Below, one piece after another: positions 1 to 6,428 of a DNA stretch of 10,486 bases. The DNA is from Rhodocyclaceae bacterium. GTDB taxonomy: Bacteria > Pseudomonadota > Gammaproteobacteria > Burkholderiales > Rhodocyclaceae. A model generated the notes under the pieces. That model made no database searches, was not told the origin of the DNA, and worked only from the letters and a program-made list of their open reading frames with translations. The DNA lies in contig JAFSWK010000214.1 of assembly GCA_017444505.1 (NCBI GenBank), positions 1-10,486 of the forward strand, in the 5' to 3' direction. Numbering within the stretch: the first letter of the stretch is position 1; every line of letters starts with the position of its first letter. A program made the translations under genes and the position numbers.

Positions 1-162
1 ATCGGGGCGCACCTGTCCGTCTTCCAGCGCAAAAAACGGCGGCAGGGTTTCCAGTTTTTCTACAAGCAGTTGATTTTCAGCAGAAAACGCGCATCCGCAG
101 GACATCGCCAGTAGCAGGCAGGCGCAGGTTGCAACGAGTGTGGGGGAAATTTTTCGTAACAA
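1..162 (-). CDS. Exported protein of unknown function, N-terminal fragment
   Basis: Reading leftwards from a TTG at 162 gives 54 codons open to the window edge, so only the N-terminus is visible. It begins LLRKISPTLVATCACLLLAM: a short basic start followed by a hydrophobic, Cys/Leu-rich stretch typical of a Sec signal peptide. Cleavage near the AFS-AEN junction is plausible; the cysteines around residues 22-24 do not form a good lipobox because the -3 residue is Ala. The mature part starts with a Leu/Glu-rich helix-like segment. An in-frame TAG lies three codons upstream of the TTG, so the start must be this TTG or a later codon (ATG at 105 would lose most of the signal). The gene is divergent from the L,D-transpeptidase gene and might be envelope-related, but that is inference from position. 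The family is not recognisable from this fragment. Confidence 0.6.
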   Translation of the reverse strand, partial: MLRKISPTLVATCACLLLAMSCGCAFSAENQLLVEKLETLPPFFALEDGQVRPD

Positions 163-197
163 CGCTTTTCTCTAATCGGATCAATGAATAAAATCAT

Positions 198-221
198 CCT
201 TCCGAGCGTTTTGAGGGAAGG
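198..221. repeat. Inverted repeat in the divergent intergenic region
   Basis: CCTTCC (198-203) and GGAAGG (216-221) form a perfect 6-bp inverted repeat with a 12-nt spacer, between the divergent exported-protein gene and the L,D-transpeptidase gene. It could be an operator or a hairpin in either leader, or chance. I see no convincing -35/-10 pair for either gene in 163-366. Confidence 0.3.
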
Positions 222-366
222 CTGCGCACCTTGCCGTTTTCTCAAGAAGCTGGAATGTCGCAGTAAATCTACGGCAAATGAAAAACTTGGAAAGCGTCTG
301 GGGGCGAGTTCGCGCCGGACGGAAAGCAGCAACAGAAACAAGATATTGCTACAAGGAAGCAGCCGG

Positions 367-1092
367 ATGAAGCGTTTCTTTTCTCGCTGGGCAGGCGTTG
401 TGCTGGCAGGTGTTGCTTTTTCGTCGCAGGCGCTGGCTGCCGATTCTGACGGGCTGGTCAGCGCGCTTTCGCGTGTCGCGCCCGAACTGAAGCAGGACGT
501 GCTGCGCCATGCCGTGACGGCCATGCAGTGCGCCACTGCTCGTGGGCACGCGCCCTCTACCCGTCTGGCGGTGATTGATTTTTCCCTGCCCTCGAATGAG
601 CGCCGCCTGTGGCTGTTTGACCTGACCCGCAATGCGTTGCTGGCGCACGAGCTGGTCGCGCACGGCATGGGGTCGGGCGAATTGAACGCTACCCGCTTTT
701 CCAATCACGTCGGCAGTCACCAGTCCAGCCTCGGCCTGTTCCGCACGGAAGAAACCTATTTTGGCCGCCACGGTTATTCGCTGCGCATGGACGGGCTGGA
801 AGAGGGCATCAACAGCAATGCCCGCGAGCGCGCCGTGGTCATCCATGCCGCCGACTATGTAAGTCCGGACTGGATTCTTCGCCACGGACGCCTCGGGCGC
901 AGCCACGGCTGCCCCGCCGTGCGTCCGGCGGCGCTGCATCAGGTGGTGGAAAACCTCAAAGGCGGGCAGTTTCTGTTTTCGTATTACCCGGACAGCCACT
1001 GGCTGCGCACCTCGAAATATCTGCATTGTGGCGGGAAGAAAAGCAACGCGGGTCGCATGGTTGGGCTGGGCGCCGCCAGCACGGGCGGTTAA
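367..1092 (+). CDS. Secreted murein L,D-transpeptidase catalytic domain protein (YkuD_2 type)
   Basis: 241 residues. The start at 367 is chosen because AAGGA at 353-357 lies 9 nt upstream and the protein then opens with a clean signal peptide (MKRFFSRWAG, hydrophobic core, cleavage after QALA or QALAA, residues 24-25). In-frame codons back to 184 give no signal and look fortuitous. The domain carries YkuD-like features: HGMGSG near residues 99-104, FSNHVGS (111-117), His160 in VVIHAADY, and the catalytic SHGCP with Cys182. Members of this family act in the periplasm on peptidoglycan tetrapeptides, making 3-3 crosslinks or attaching other groups; which reaction this one performs cannot be told. 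The length fits the YkuD_2 family. A GC-rich hairpin follows the stop, and no downstream gene is close, so it is probably monocistronic. Confidence 0.88.
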   Translation: MKRFFSRWAGVVLAGVAFSSQALAADSDGLVSALSRVAPELKQDVLRHAVTAMQCATARGHAPSTRLAVIDFSLPSNERRLWLFDLTRNALLAHELVAHGMGSGELNATRFSNHVGSHQSSLGLFRTEETYFGRHGYSLRMDGLEEGINSNARERAVVIHAADYVSPDWILRHGRLGRSHGCPAVRPAALHQVVENLKGGQFLFSYYPDSHWLRTSKYLHCGGKKSNAGRMVGLGAASTGG

Positions 1093-1093
1093 G

Positions 1094-1123
1094 CGGCGGG
1101 CGGCATTGCCCGTCGATGGTTTT
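1094..1123 (+). terminator. Possible intrinsic terminator after the L,D-transpeptidase gene
   Basis: Immediately after the TAA at 1090-1092, bases 1094-1101 pair with 1108-1115 (8 bp including one G-U) around a 6-nt loop. A short TTTT run (1120-1123) begins 4 nt after the stem. The stem is good but the U-tract is short and displaced. Confidence 0.42.
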
Positions 1124-1429
1124 GCACACCTTGGCGGGCGGACTGGGCGGCAGACCTTGCAAGGCGCGGGGTAGAGGGGGCGTCCGAGGCTGGGTGTGCG
1201 TCGGTGTGTCTTCTGTCAAACAACCACAAATCTCTTGCGCCGCCGGGGCGGGCGTACTGACGTTGTTTATAAACCGTTGAATTTCAATAAAGTGCAGATT
1301 TTTTTGTGTGCTTGTAATAACAACTGGGTATAAGAACATTTTCTCAAATGCATTTTAGTTTTTACTGAGCAGCGAAAAAATGCGCGTGCAGCGGACGCGA
1401 AACCGGCACGAAGGTCGGGTCAGCGTCGC
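1124..1429. other. Non-coding stretch with an AT-rich promoter-like segment
   Basis: No convincing gene on either strand; the short open frames have low-complexity, frame-shadow composition. The left part is GC-rich. Bases about 1262-1380 turn clearly AT-rich (runs of T and A, TATAAG at 1329-1334, CAATAA at 1285-1290), the likeliest place for the promoter of the downstream four-gene cassette. No -35/-10 pair with both good boxes and 16-18 bp spacing could be fixed. I looked for a sigma-54 GG/GC pair (used by some sulfone-utilisation genes) and did not find one. Confidence 0.4.
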
Positions 1430-1433
1430 ATGG

Positions 1434-1452
1434 GGAAAACGGCCTGTTTTCC
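1434..1452. repeat. 7-bp perfect inverted repeat in the cassette leader
   Basis: GGAAAAC (1434-1440) and GTTTTCC (1446-1452) flank a 5-nt spacer, about 60 bp upstream of the ATP-grasp start. It could be an operator or an RNA hairpin in the 5' leader. A second, weaker pairing (GACGC near 1394-1398 with GCGTC near 1423-1427) lies just upstream. The leader does not match any riboswitch consensus that I recognise. Confidence 0.4.
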
Positions 1453-1513
1453 GGTGATGCGTGCTCCGGATGAATTTTTGACGGATGCCGCAGAGAAACA
1501 AAGGACAAGAATC

Positions 1514-2485
1514 ATGGCAACGTTACACAACGCGCACAGCAAAGTATTCATTCTGCATGAGAATCCAGAATGGATACCGCCTTTCGCGGCGGCATTTCAG
1601 CGCGCAGGCGTGGATTTTCAGGAATGGATTTTTTCGGACGACGCAGGCCATGCCTTTGATCTGGATCGCGAACCGCCGCAGGGCGTGTTTTGGTCGCGTC
1701 TTTCGGCCTCTTCGCATACGCGCGGCCATGCGCACGCCAAAGAATACGCCCGCGCGGTATTGGCATGGCTGGAACGTCATGGCCGACGGGTGGTCAATGG
1801 CGCTGCGGTGCTGGAATTTGAAGTCAGCAAGGTGCGCCAATATTTGGCGTTGCAAAAACATGGTTTCAACGTGCCCCGCACTTCCGCCGTGTTCGGCAAG
1901 AACGCCCTGATTGCAACGGCCAGGCAATATGCCGTGCCGTTTATTGTCAAGCACAATCAGGGCGGCAAGGGGCTGGGCGTGCGCCGCTTTGACGATGTGG
2001 AAGATTTTAAACGGTATGTCAATGGCGCTGATTTTGAAGCGCCTGTGGACGGCATTACGCTGATTCAGGAATACATTCCAAGTCGGGAACATTTTATTAC
2101 CCGTCTGGAATTCATCGGCGGCAAGTTTCATTACGCCGTGCGCGTGGATACTTCGGCGGGCAGTTTCCAGCTCTGCCCTGCGGATGCCTGCCGCATTGAC
2201 GACATGCCGGAACTCGCGGGCGGCGCCTGCGACATTCAGGGCGCAAAAAACAACGCCTTTTCTTTGCGTACAGACGTGGACGCCGGACTGCCATTCGTGC
2301 AGAAACTGGAAGCGTTTTTGCAGCAGCATCAGATTGAAGTGGCGGGTGTAGAGTTCATTGAAACGCCGACAGGCGAGCGCGTAATTTACGACATCAACAC
2401 CAACACCAACTACAACGCGCAAGTTGAAGCGCAGGCGAAACAGGCTGCTGCTGACCGCATTGTGGCGTTTCTGGACGGTTTGTAA
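1514..2485 (+). CDS. RimK-like ATP-grasp ligase
   Basis: 323 residues from ATG 1514, chosen because AAGGA at 1501-1505 sits 8 nt upstream; an in-frame ATG at 1430 would add 28 non-conserved residues. The fold reads as ATP-grasp: an N-terminal Rossmann-like part (1-100); a first nucleotide-site lysine in VSKVRQY (K106); PFIVKHNQGGKGLGV (about 142-156) with the second lysine K146 and glycine loop; the hinge LIQEYIPS (183-190); and a C-terminal metal site, GVEFIET (278-284) and YDINTNTNYN (292-301) with E280, D293, N295. Such enzymes use ATP to make an acyl phosphate and couple it to an amine or thiol, often an amino acid; the closest named groups are RimK and glutathione-synthetase-like ligases. 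The substrate is unknown. It is the first gene of the flavin-monooxygenase cassette, 60 bp before the next gene. Confidence 0.82.
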   Translation: MATLHNAHSKVFILHENPEWIPPFAAAFQRAGVDFQEWIFSDDAGHAFDLDREPPQGVFWSRLSASSHTRGHAHAKEYARAVLAWLERHGRRVVNGAAVLEFEVSKVRQYLALQKHGFNVPRTSAVFGKNALIATARQYAVPFIVKHNQGGKGLGVRRFDDVEDFKRYVNGADFEAPVDGITLIQEYIPSREHFITRLEFIGGKFHYAVRVDTSAGSFQLCPADACRIDDMPELAGGACDIQGAKNNAFSLRTDVDAGLPFVQKLEAFLQQHQIEVAGVEFIETPTGERVIYDINTNTNYNAQVEAQAKQAAADRIVAFLDGL

Positions 2486-2521
2486 TGCGCCAGACGGCGC
2501 AAGAAAATCATCTGGTTTTTT
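2486..2521 (+). terminator. Two overlapping hairpins with a T6 run between ATP-grasp and LLM genes
   Basis: Directly after the stop, TGCGCC (2486-2491) and GGCGCA (2496-2501) form a perfect 6-bp stem with a 4-nt loop. Part of it, CCAGA (2490-2494), can instead pair with TCTGG (2511-2515), which is followed at once by six T (2516-2521). The two stems exclude each other, as in an attenuator, but the terminator-side stem is weak (5 bp, 16-nt loop), so partial termination or mere intercistronic structure are both possible. Confidence 0.35.
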
Positions 2522-2545
2522 CATTCAACAACAACGGAGAGTGCT

Positions 2546-3574
2546 ATGAAATTCGGATATTGGTCGCCCGTATGGGGTTCATGGTTGCGCAACGTGGATG
2601 ACGACACCACGCCCTGCTCATGGGAATATGTGCGTGACCTGGCGGTGCGCGCAGAACAGATTGGTTATGAACTGACGCTGGTTCCGGAGCTGAATCTGAA
2701 CGACATCAAGGGGCATGATGCGCCTGTGCTGGACGCATGGACGGTTGCCACGGGTCTGGCGGTGGCGACGAAAAAGATGGAAATTCTGGCGGCGCTGCGC
2801 CCGCAATATCATCAACTGGCGACTACCGCAAAACGCATCGCCACCATTCAGGAAATTGCGCAAGGGCGTTTTTCCGTGAATCTGGTGTCGGCATGGTGGC
2901 AGGAAGAGGCGCGCCAATACGGCATTGATTTTGCCCATCATGATGACCGCTACGGCTATGAAGAAGAGTACATCGCTGCGATGCGCGGTTTCTGGCGGCA
3001 TACGCCATTTACCCATGCGGGGAAATATTTCAGGTTTGAAAACAGCTATCTTTCTCCGAAGCCGGTACGGGAACCCATCGTCTACGCAGGTGGGGAAAGC
3101 GAAATCGGTCGGCAGACGATTGCCCGCTTTGCGGATAGTTATCTGATGCACGGGCATACGCTGGACGAGCTGAAAGTCAAGATTGCCGACATGAAAGCGC
3201 GCAAAGAACGCCTGGGGCTGGAACCGTTCAAGGTGTTTGGCATGGCGGTCTATATCATCGTGCGTGACAGCGAAGAAGAGGCGAAGAAGGAATACGAACG
3301 CATTACCACCATCAAAAACTATGAGCGGTGGGAAAATTCGCACAAAAATTTCACCGGCAACTCTCATCTGGATATCGAAGTTGCGAAAGTGGATTATTCC
3401 GTCACCAACCGTGGTCTGCGCTCGAATCTGGTCGGCACGCCCGAACAGGTCGCCGAAAAACTGCTGGCCTATCAGGAAGCAGGGCTGGGCGTGGTTCTGG
3501 TGCAATCCGCGCCTGTGCGCGAAGAGCTGGAACGCATTGCGGAGCAGGTGATTCCGCTGGTCAATGGCAAATAA
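2546..3574 (+). CDS. LLM-class flavin-dependent monooxygenase (SfnG/SsuD-like)
   Basis: 342 residues; GGAGAG at 2536-2541 lies just upstream of the ATG. The protein is a bacterial-luciferase-like TIM barrel: MKFGYWSPVWGS at the N-terminus, LTLVPELNLND, LRPQYHQLATTAKRIATI (84-101), then the signature GRFSVNLVSAWW (about 107-118) and HDDRYGYEEEYI, and YAGGESEIGRQT near the FMN phosphate site. This pattern is close to FMNH2-dependent dimethylsulfone (SfnG) and alkanesulfonate (SsuD) monooxygenases, which cleave C-S bonds with O2 and reduced FMN from a separate reductase. The next gene encodes such a reductase. The exact substrate is not readable; a sulfone or sulfonate is favoured, and other small substrates are possible. 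Confidence 0.85.
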   Translation: MKFGYWSPVWGSWLRNVDDDTTPCSWEYVRDLAVRAEQIGYELTLVPELNLNDIKGHDAPVLDAWTVATGLAVATKKMEILAALRPQYHQLATTAKRIATIQEIAQGRFSVNLVSAWWQEEARQYGIDFAHHDDRYGYEEEYIAAMRGFWRHTPFTHAGKYFRFENSYLSPKPVREPIVYAGGESEIGRQTIARFADSYLMHGHTLDELKVKIADMKARKERLGLEPFKVFGMAVYIIVRDSEEEAKKEYERITTIKNYERWENSHKNFTGNSHLDIEVAKVDYSVTNRGLRSNLVGTPEQVAEKLLAYQEAGLGVVLVQSAPVREELERIAEQVIPLVNGK

Positions 3575-3617
3575 AGCCGGCGGACGGCGCCCTTTGTCGA
3601 TGGGCAACAGGCTGGCT
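3575..3617. repeat. Composite hairpin between LLM and FMN reductase genes
   Basis: AGCCGG (3575-3580) can pair with CTGGCT (3612-3617; one G-U), and inside it GCCC (3589-3592) pairs with GGGC (3602-3605) around a 9-nt loop. There is no T-run after it, so it is not a normal terminator; it could stabilise mRNA ends. It may be chance. Confidence 0.3.
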
Positions 3618-3643
3618 TATATTCAACAGGCAAAGGTTTGGCA

Positions 3644-4228
3644 ATGAACAACATTTTTCTGGTGAACGGCTCAACGCGCAAAAAAGGCTTCAATGCCCAG
3701 TTGATGCAAAAAATAGCCGACATTTTTTCGGAGTGCAATGTATCCGTCAGGGAGTTGCACTGGCAGGACATTCCGGTTTTCTGTCAGGACAATGATTATC
3801 CGCCGCCGCCTGAAGTGGAGCGCGTGCGTCGTGATGTGGTTTCCTCGATGGCGCTGTTTTTCGTCACTCCTGAGTACAACGGCTATTGTCCGGGCGGGCT
3901 GAAGAATCTGCTGGATTGGCTTTCCCGTTCCATGAATCCGGCCAACAGCCGTGGCGAATCGTTCATCCATAACCGCATTACGGCAGTTACGTCGGCGGCG
4001 GCTGGCGGCGGCGTGGCGGTTCGGCACAATATGGAGCAGTTGCTTGGATTTGTTCGCACCCAGGTGGTGAATGAATATTCCTGCGGGGTGGCGATCAAGA
4101 AAGACGACTGGAAAAGCGGCGAGCTGACCATCACCGACGATGAAGCCGCTGGCCTGAGACGATTTGTGCTGTCGTTTTTGCAGGCGGTCAAAGAGAGAGA
4201 AGAGTTGAAACTGAATCCAATGATTTGA
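3644..4228 (+). CDS. NAD(P)H-dependent FMN reductase
   Basis: 194 residues from ATG 3644; AAAGG at 3632-3636 is 7 nt upstream. A TTG two codons earlier would leave no room for that site. Flavodoxin-like fold of the NADPH_dep_FMN_red family: phosphate-binding GSTRKKGFN (9-17), the PEYNGY motif (76-81) that lines the flavin, and TSAAAGGG (117-124) before a conserved-looking helix with QLL (132-134). The length is typical (about 180-200). It would reduce free FMN with NAD(P)H and pass FMNH2 to the monooxygenases encoded on either side, as MsuE, SsuE and SfnE-type reductases do. The gene lies between two flavin monooxygenase genes (69 bp after one, 40 bp before the other), which strongly supports that role. 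Confidence 0.85.
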   Translation: MNNIFLVNGSTRKKGFNAQLMQKIADIFSECNVSVRELHWQDIPVFCQDNDYPPPPEVERVRRDVVSSMALFFVTPEYNGYCPGGLKNLLDWLSRSMNPANSRGESFIHNRITAVTSAAAGGGVAVRHNMEQLLGFVRTQVVNEYSCGVAIKKDDWKSGELTITDDEAAGLRRFVLSFLQAVKEREELKLNPMI

Positions 4229-4268
4229 CTCCCGTCATTTCATGGTTCCTGAACAGAGGAGATTGAAC

Positions 4269-5696
4269 ATGAGCAACAAAAAAATAATTCATTTCAATGC
4301 GTTTGAAATGAACTGCGTATCGCACCTGTCGCCTGGCCTGTGGCGCTATCCGGGCGATCAGTCCTTGCATTACAAGGATATTGGGTACTGGCAAAATCTG
4401 TCGCGCATCGCCGAAAAGGGGCTGTTTGACGCGATTTTTATTGCGGACGTGCTGGGTGTGTATGACATCTATCAGGGTTCGGATGAATCCGCGTTGCGCA
4501 CGGCCTTGCAAACGCCGGTGAATGACCCTGTGCAGTTGGCGGCAATTGGCGCGGCAGTGACGGAAAATCTGGGCTTTGGCATTACCGCCGGAGTGCCGTT
4601 TGAACATCCGTTTCCTTTTGCGCGGCGTTTGTCGACCCTGGATCACCTGACAAAAGGGCGGGTGGGCTGGAACATCGTGACGGGCTATCTGCCGTCCGCA
4701 AACCGTTCCATGGGGACGCTTGAGGCGGCTCATGACGCGCGTTATGATCAGGCGGATGAGTATCTGGAAGTGCTCTATCGCTTGCTGGAAGGTTCCTGGG
4801 AAGATGATGCGGTGGTATTGAACCGGGAGACGGGGCAATTTGCCGATCCGGAAAAAATCCATCACATTGTCCATCACGGCAAATTTTACGATGTGGAGGG
4901 GATTCATATTTGCGAACCCTCGCCGCAGCGCACGCCGGTGCTGTTTCAGGCGGGCAATTCGCGTCGCGGCATGAAATTCGCCGCCGAAAATGCGGAGGCG
5001 ATTTTCATCGCACCGCCGACCAAGGAATACGCCCGCACAGCGGTCAAAAATGTCCGCGAGGCGCTGGTGCGCGCAGGACGCCGTCCGGAAGACGCCAAGA
5101 TTTATATTCTGGCGACGGTGATTACGGATAAAACGGATGCGCTGGCGAATGCAAAATATCAGGATTTGCTGTCTTACGCTTCGCAAGAAGGTTCGCTGGT
5201 AATCAATTCGGGCTGGCTGGGCACGGATTTGTCGCAATACGATCTGGATGCGCCGCTGGATAAAATCCAGTCCAACGCCATTCAGGCGCAGGTCGAAGCC
5301 TTGTCCAACAGCCGCACCGAAGACGGCAGGGTCTGGACGTTGCGGGATTTGATCAAACTTTCCGGCATTGGTTGCCAGGGCATCAAGATTGTGGGCGGCG
5401 CCCAAACTGCGTCTGACCAGATCGAAGAGTTGATCGACTATTCCGGAGCCGATGCCCTGAATCTGGGCTATGCCACAACGCCGGGCACACACGCGGATGT
5501 GGTTGAATTTGTTGTGCCGGAACTGCAAAAGCGGGGGCGCTATCAAACGCAATACGCGCCCGGCAGTTTGCGCAACAAGTTGTTTGGTCAGGGTGACCGG
5601 CTGCCCGCAAACCACCGCGCGGCGAAATACCGCAAGGGCGGCGCGCTGTATGCGGTCGATGACTTCACCCACACCGGACGCAAGCGCAGGGCGTAA
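4269..5696 (+). CDS. NtaA/DmoA/DszA-family FMN-dependent monooxygenase
   Basis: 475 residues from ATG 4269, with AGGAG (4257-4261) 7 nt upstream; an in-frame ATG at 4242 lacks such a site. The sequence shows the family signatures: IHFNAFEMNCVSHLSPGLWR at the N-terminus, FIADVLGVYDIYQGS, ARRLSTLDHLTKGRVGWNIV (about 119-138), ICEPSPQRTPVLFQAG (about 215-230) and the C-terminal GSLRNKLFG/GDRLPANHRAAKYR block. These are class C two-component monooxygenases using FMNH2 and O2. From memory, the N-terminal half is most like dimethylsulfide monooxygenase DmoA, with NtaA (nitrilotriacetate) and DszA (dibenzothiophene sulfone) as relatives, so DMS, another thioether or a chelator-like amine are candidate substrates. 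It is the last gene of the cassette and faces the minus-strand YhcB-family gene. Confidence 0.86.
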   Translation: MSNKKIIHFNAFEMNCVSHLSPGLWRYPGDQSLHYKDIGYWQNLSRIAEKGLFDAIFIADVLGVYDIYQGSDESALRTALQTPVNDPVQLAAIGAAVTENLGFGITAGVPFEHPFPFARRLSTLDHLTKGRVGWNIVTGYLPSANRSMGTLEAAHDARYDQADEYLEVLYRLLEGSWEDDAVVLNRETGQFADPEKIHHIVHHGKFYDVEGIHICEPSPQRTPVLFQAGNSRRGMKFAAENAEAIFIAPPTKEYARTAVKNVREALVRAGRRPEDAKIYILATVITDKTDALANAKYQDLLSYASQEGSLVINSGWLGTDLSQYDLDAPLDKIQSNAIQAQVEALSNSRTEDGRVWTLRDLIKLSGIGCQGIKIVGGAQTASDQIEELIDYSGADALNLGYATTPGTHADVVEFVVPELQKRGRYQTQYAPGSLRNKLFGQGDRLPANHRAAKYRKGGALYAVDDFTHTGRKRRA

Positions 5697-5702
5697 TCCG
5701 TT

Positions 5703-5789
5703 CTGACATTGCTGACATTTCGGGCGCGGCGATTGCCGGAAATTCCGGATTGCCGCGTCCGCTTCGCGTTGTTGCGCCGACGGGCGCAA
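5703..5789. repeat. Convergent intergenic region with a short direct repeat and two hairpins
   Basis: Between the convergent monooxygenase and YhcB-family genes there is CTGACATT repeated directly (5703-5710, 5712-5719). A long imperfect hairpin spans 5725-5757 (outer 9 bp with one G-U, inner CCGGA/TCCGG). A second hairpin pairs 5772-5778 with 5783-5789 and touches the stop codon of the YhcB-family gene. Neither hairpin has a clear T-run on either strand, so they may act as a weak bidirectional terminator or only as mRNA 3'-end structure. Confidence 0.4.
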
Positions 5790-6356
5790 TCAGGCGACGT
5801 TGTCGTTCAGACCCGGTTCGCGCCGCCGCATGAAGGGCATTTTTCTTTCCGGCGTGAGCGAGGGTTCCCCGGCATCGTGGAGGCTTTGTCCGGATTGCGC
5901 TTCGGCGGACTGCGCATCGCCGTAGAGCGCCTGTGCTTCGCTCACCGACGAAGAGACGGAAATGTCCGGCTCGGGGATGGTCGGCTCGGGTTCGTAGGGG
6001 GCACTGTTTCCAATGCGGCGCAGGACATCCTCGCGGAAATCCAGCCGTGGCGTGCCGTTTTCTTTCGCGTTCAGGGCGTTGTGCCCCTCGGCCATGTGCT
6101 CGAAGAGCGCCTTGCACGGTTCGGCAATGGCCACAAACAGGCTCGCCGTGCGGTTGAAGTGCTCGTTGACCTGCGTGCGGTAGGCGGCCATTTCGGCGCG
6201 GGCTTCGGCCAGTGCTTCTTCCAGTTTGTAGATTTTTTCCGGGTCGCCCGCACTGCTGCTGCGGCTGGCGCGACCGGCAAGAAAGGCGAGCACGATGGCC
6301 AGCAGGGTGACGGCGATAATCCAGGGAAATTGCGGGAGTGCGGCAAGCTGTTCCAT
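5790..6356 (-). CDS. yhcB: YhcB-family (DUF1043) membrane-anchored coiled-coil protein
   Basis: 188 residues. The start at 6356 is set by GGAGG (complement 6363-6367) 6 nt upstream; an in-frame ATG at 6380 lies on the other side of that site. One N-terminal membrane segment (about residues 9-28, PQFPWIIAVTLLAIVLAFLA) is followed by a coiled coil (EKIYKLEEALAEARAEMAAY) and the conserved-looking block EHFNRTASLFVAIAEPCKAL (about 65-84), which matches the layout of E. coli YhcB/ZapG. YhcB sits in the inner membrane and links cell division, elongation and envelope synthesis. The C-terminal tail from about residue 100 is acidic, Pro/Ser-rich and probably disordered, making the protein longer than E. 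coli YhcB (about 130 residues). It has its own likely promoter. Confidence 0.8.
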   Translation of the reverse strand: MEQLAALPQFPWIIAVTLLAIVLAFLAGRASRSSSAGDPEKIYKLEEALAEARAEMAAYRTQVNEHFNRTASLFVAIAEPCKALFEHMAEGHNALNAKENGTPRLDFREDVLRRIGNSAPYEPEPTIPEPDISVSSSVSEAQALYGDAQSAEAQSGQSLHDAGEPSLTPERKMPFMRRREPGLNDNVA

Positions 6357-6362
6357 GATGTG

Positions 6363-6367
6363 CCTCC
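6363..6367 (-). promoter_or_regulatory. Ribosome binding site deciding the YhcB-family start
   Basis: GGAGG on the minus strand, 6 nt before ATG 6356. It lies inside the reading frame of the upstream alternative ATG at 6380 and therefore favours the shorter protein. Confidence 0.75.
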
Positions 6368-6387
6368 AAGGTGAATCCATAGGGGCA

Positions 6388-6418
6388 AGTATAAGCGCAG
6401 TGCTGGGCGGAAAGTCTA
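6388..6418 (-). promoter_or_regulatory. Probable promoter of the YhcB-family gene
   Basis: A good -10 box, TATACT (complement of 6388-6393), lies about 30 bp upstream of the start. TAGACT (complement of 6413-6418) is a possible -35 box with a rather long 19-bp spacer. It sits in the gap after the methyltransferase stop codon. Confidence 0.45.
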
Positions 6419-6428
6419 CATGCGGAGG

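Noticed and set aside
60..704. Minus-strand open frame of 214 codons across the divergent region and the L,D-transpeptidase
   Set aside because: It is opposite a gene with a signal peptide and catalytic SHGCP motif. At the left end it runs in a different frame from the exported-protein fragment, which has the better signal peptide.
956..1339. Small open frames on both strands in the gap after the L,D-transpeptidase gene
   Set aside because: Pro/Arg/Gly-rich translations, no ribosome binding sites, partial overlap with the real gene; treated as non-coding.
1380..1513. Possible FMN or cobalamin riboswitch ahead of the flavin-enzyme cassette
   Set aside because: The conserved core sequences of those riboswitches, as far as I can recall them, are absent; only simple inverted repeats are present.
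4188..5789. Long minus-strand open frame (533 codons) opposite the NtaA/DmoA-family gene
   Set aside because: It is a shadow of a gene with clear family motifs and a good ribosome binding site; its Arg/Gln/His-rich translation has no domain.
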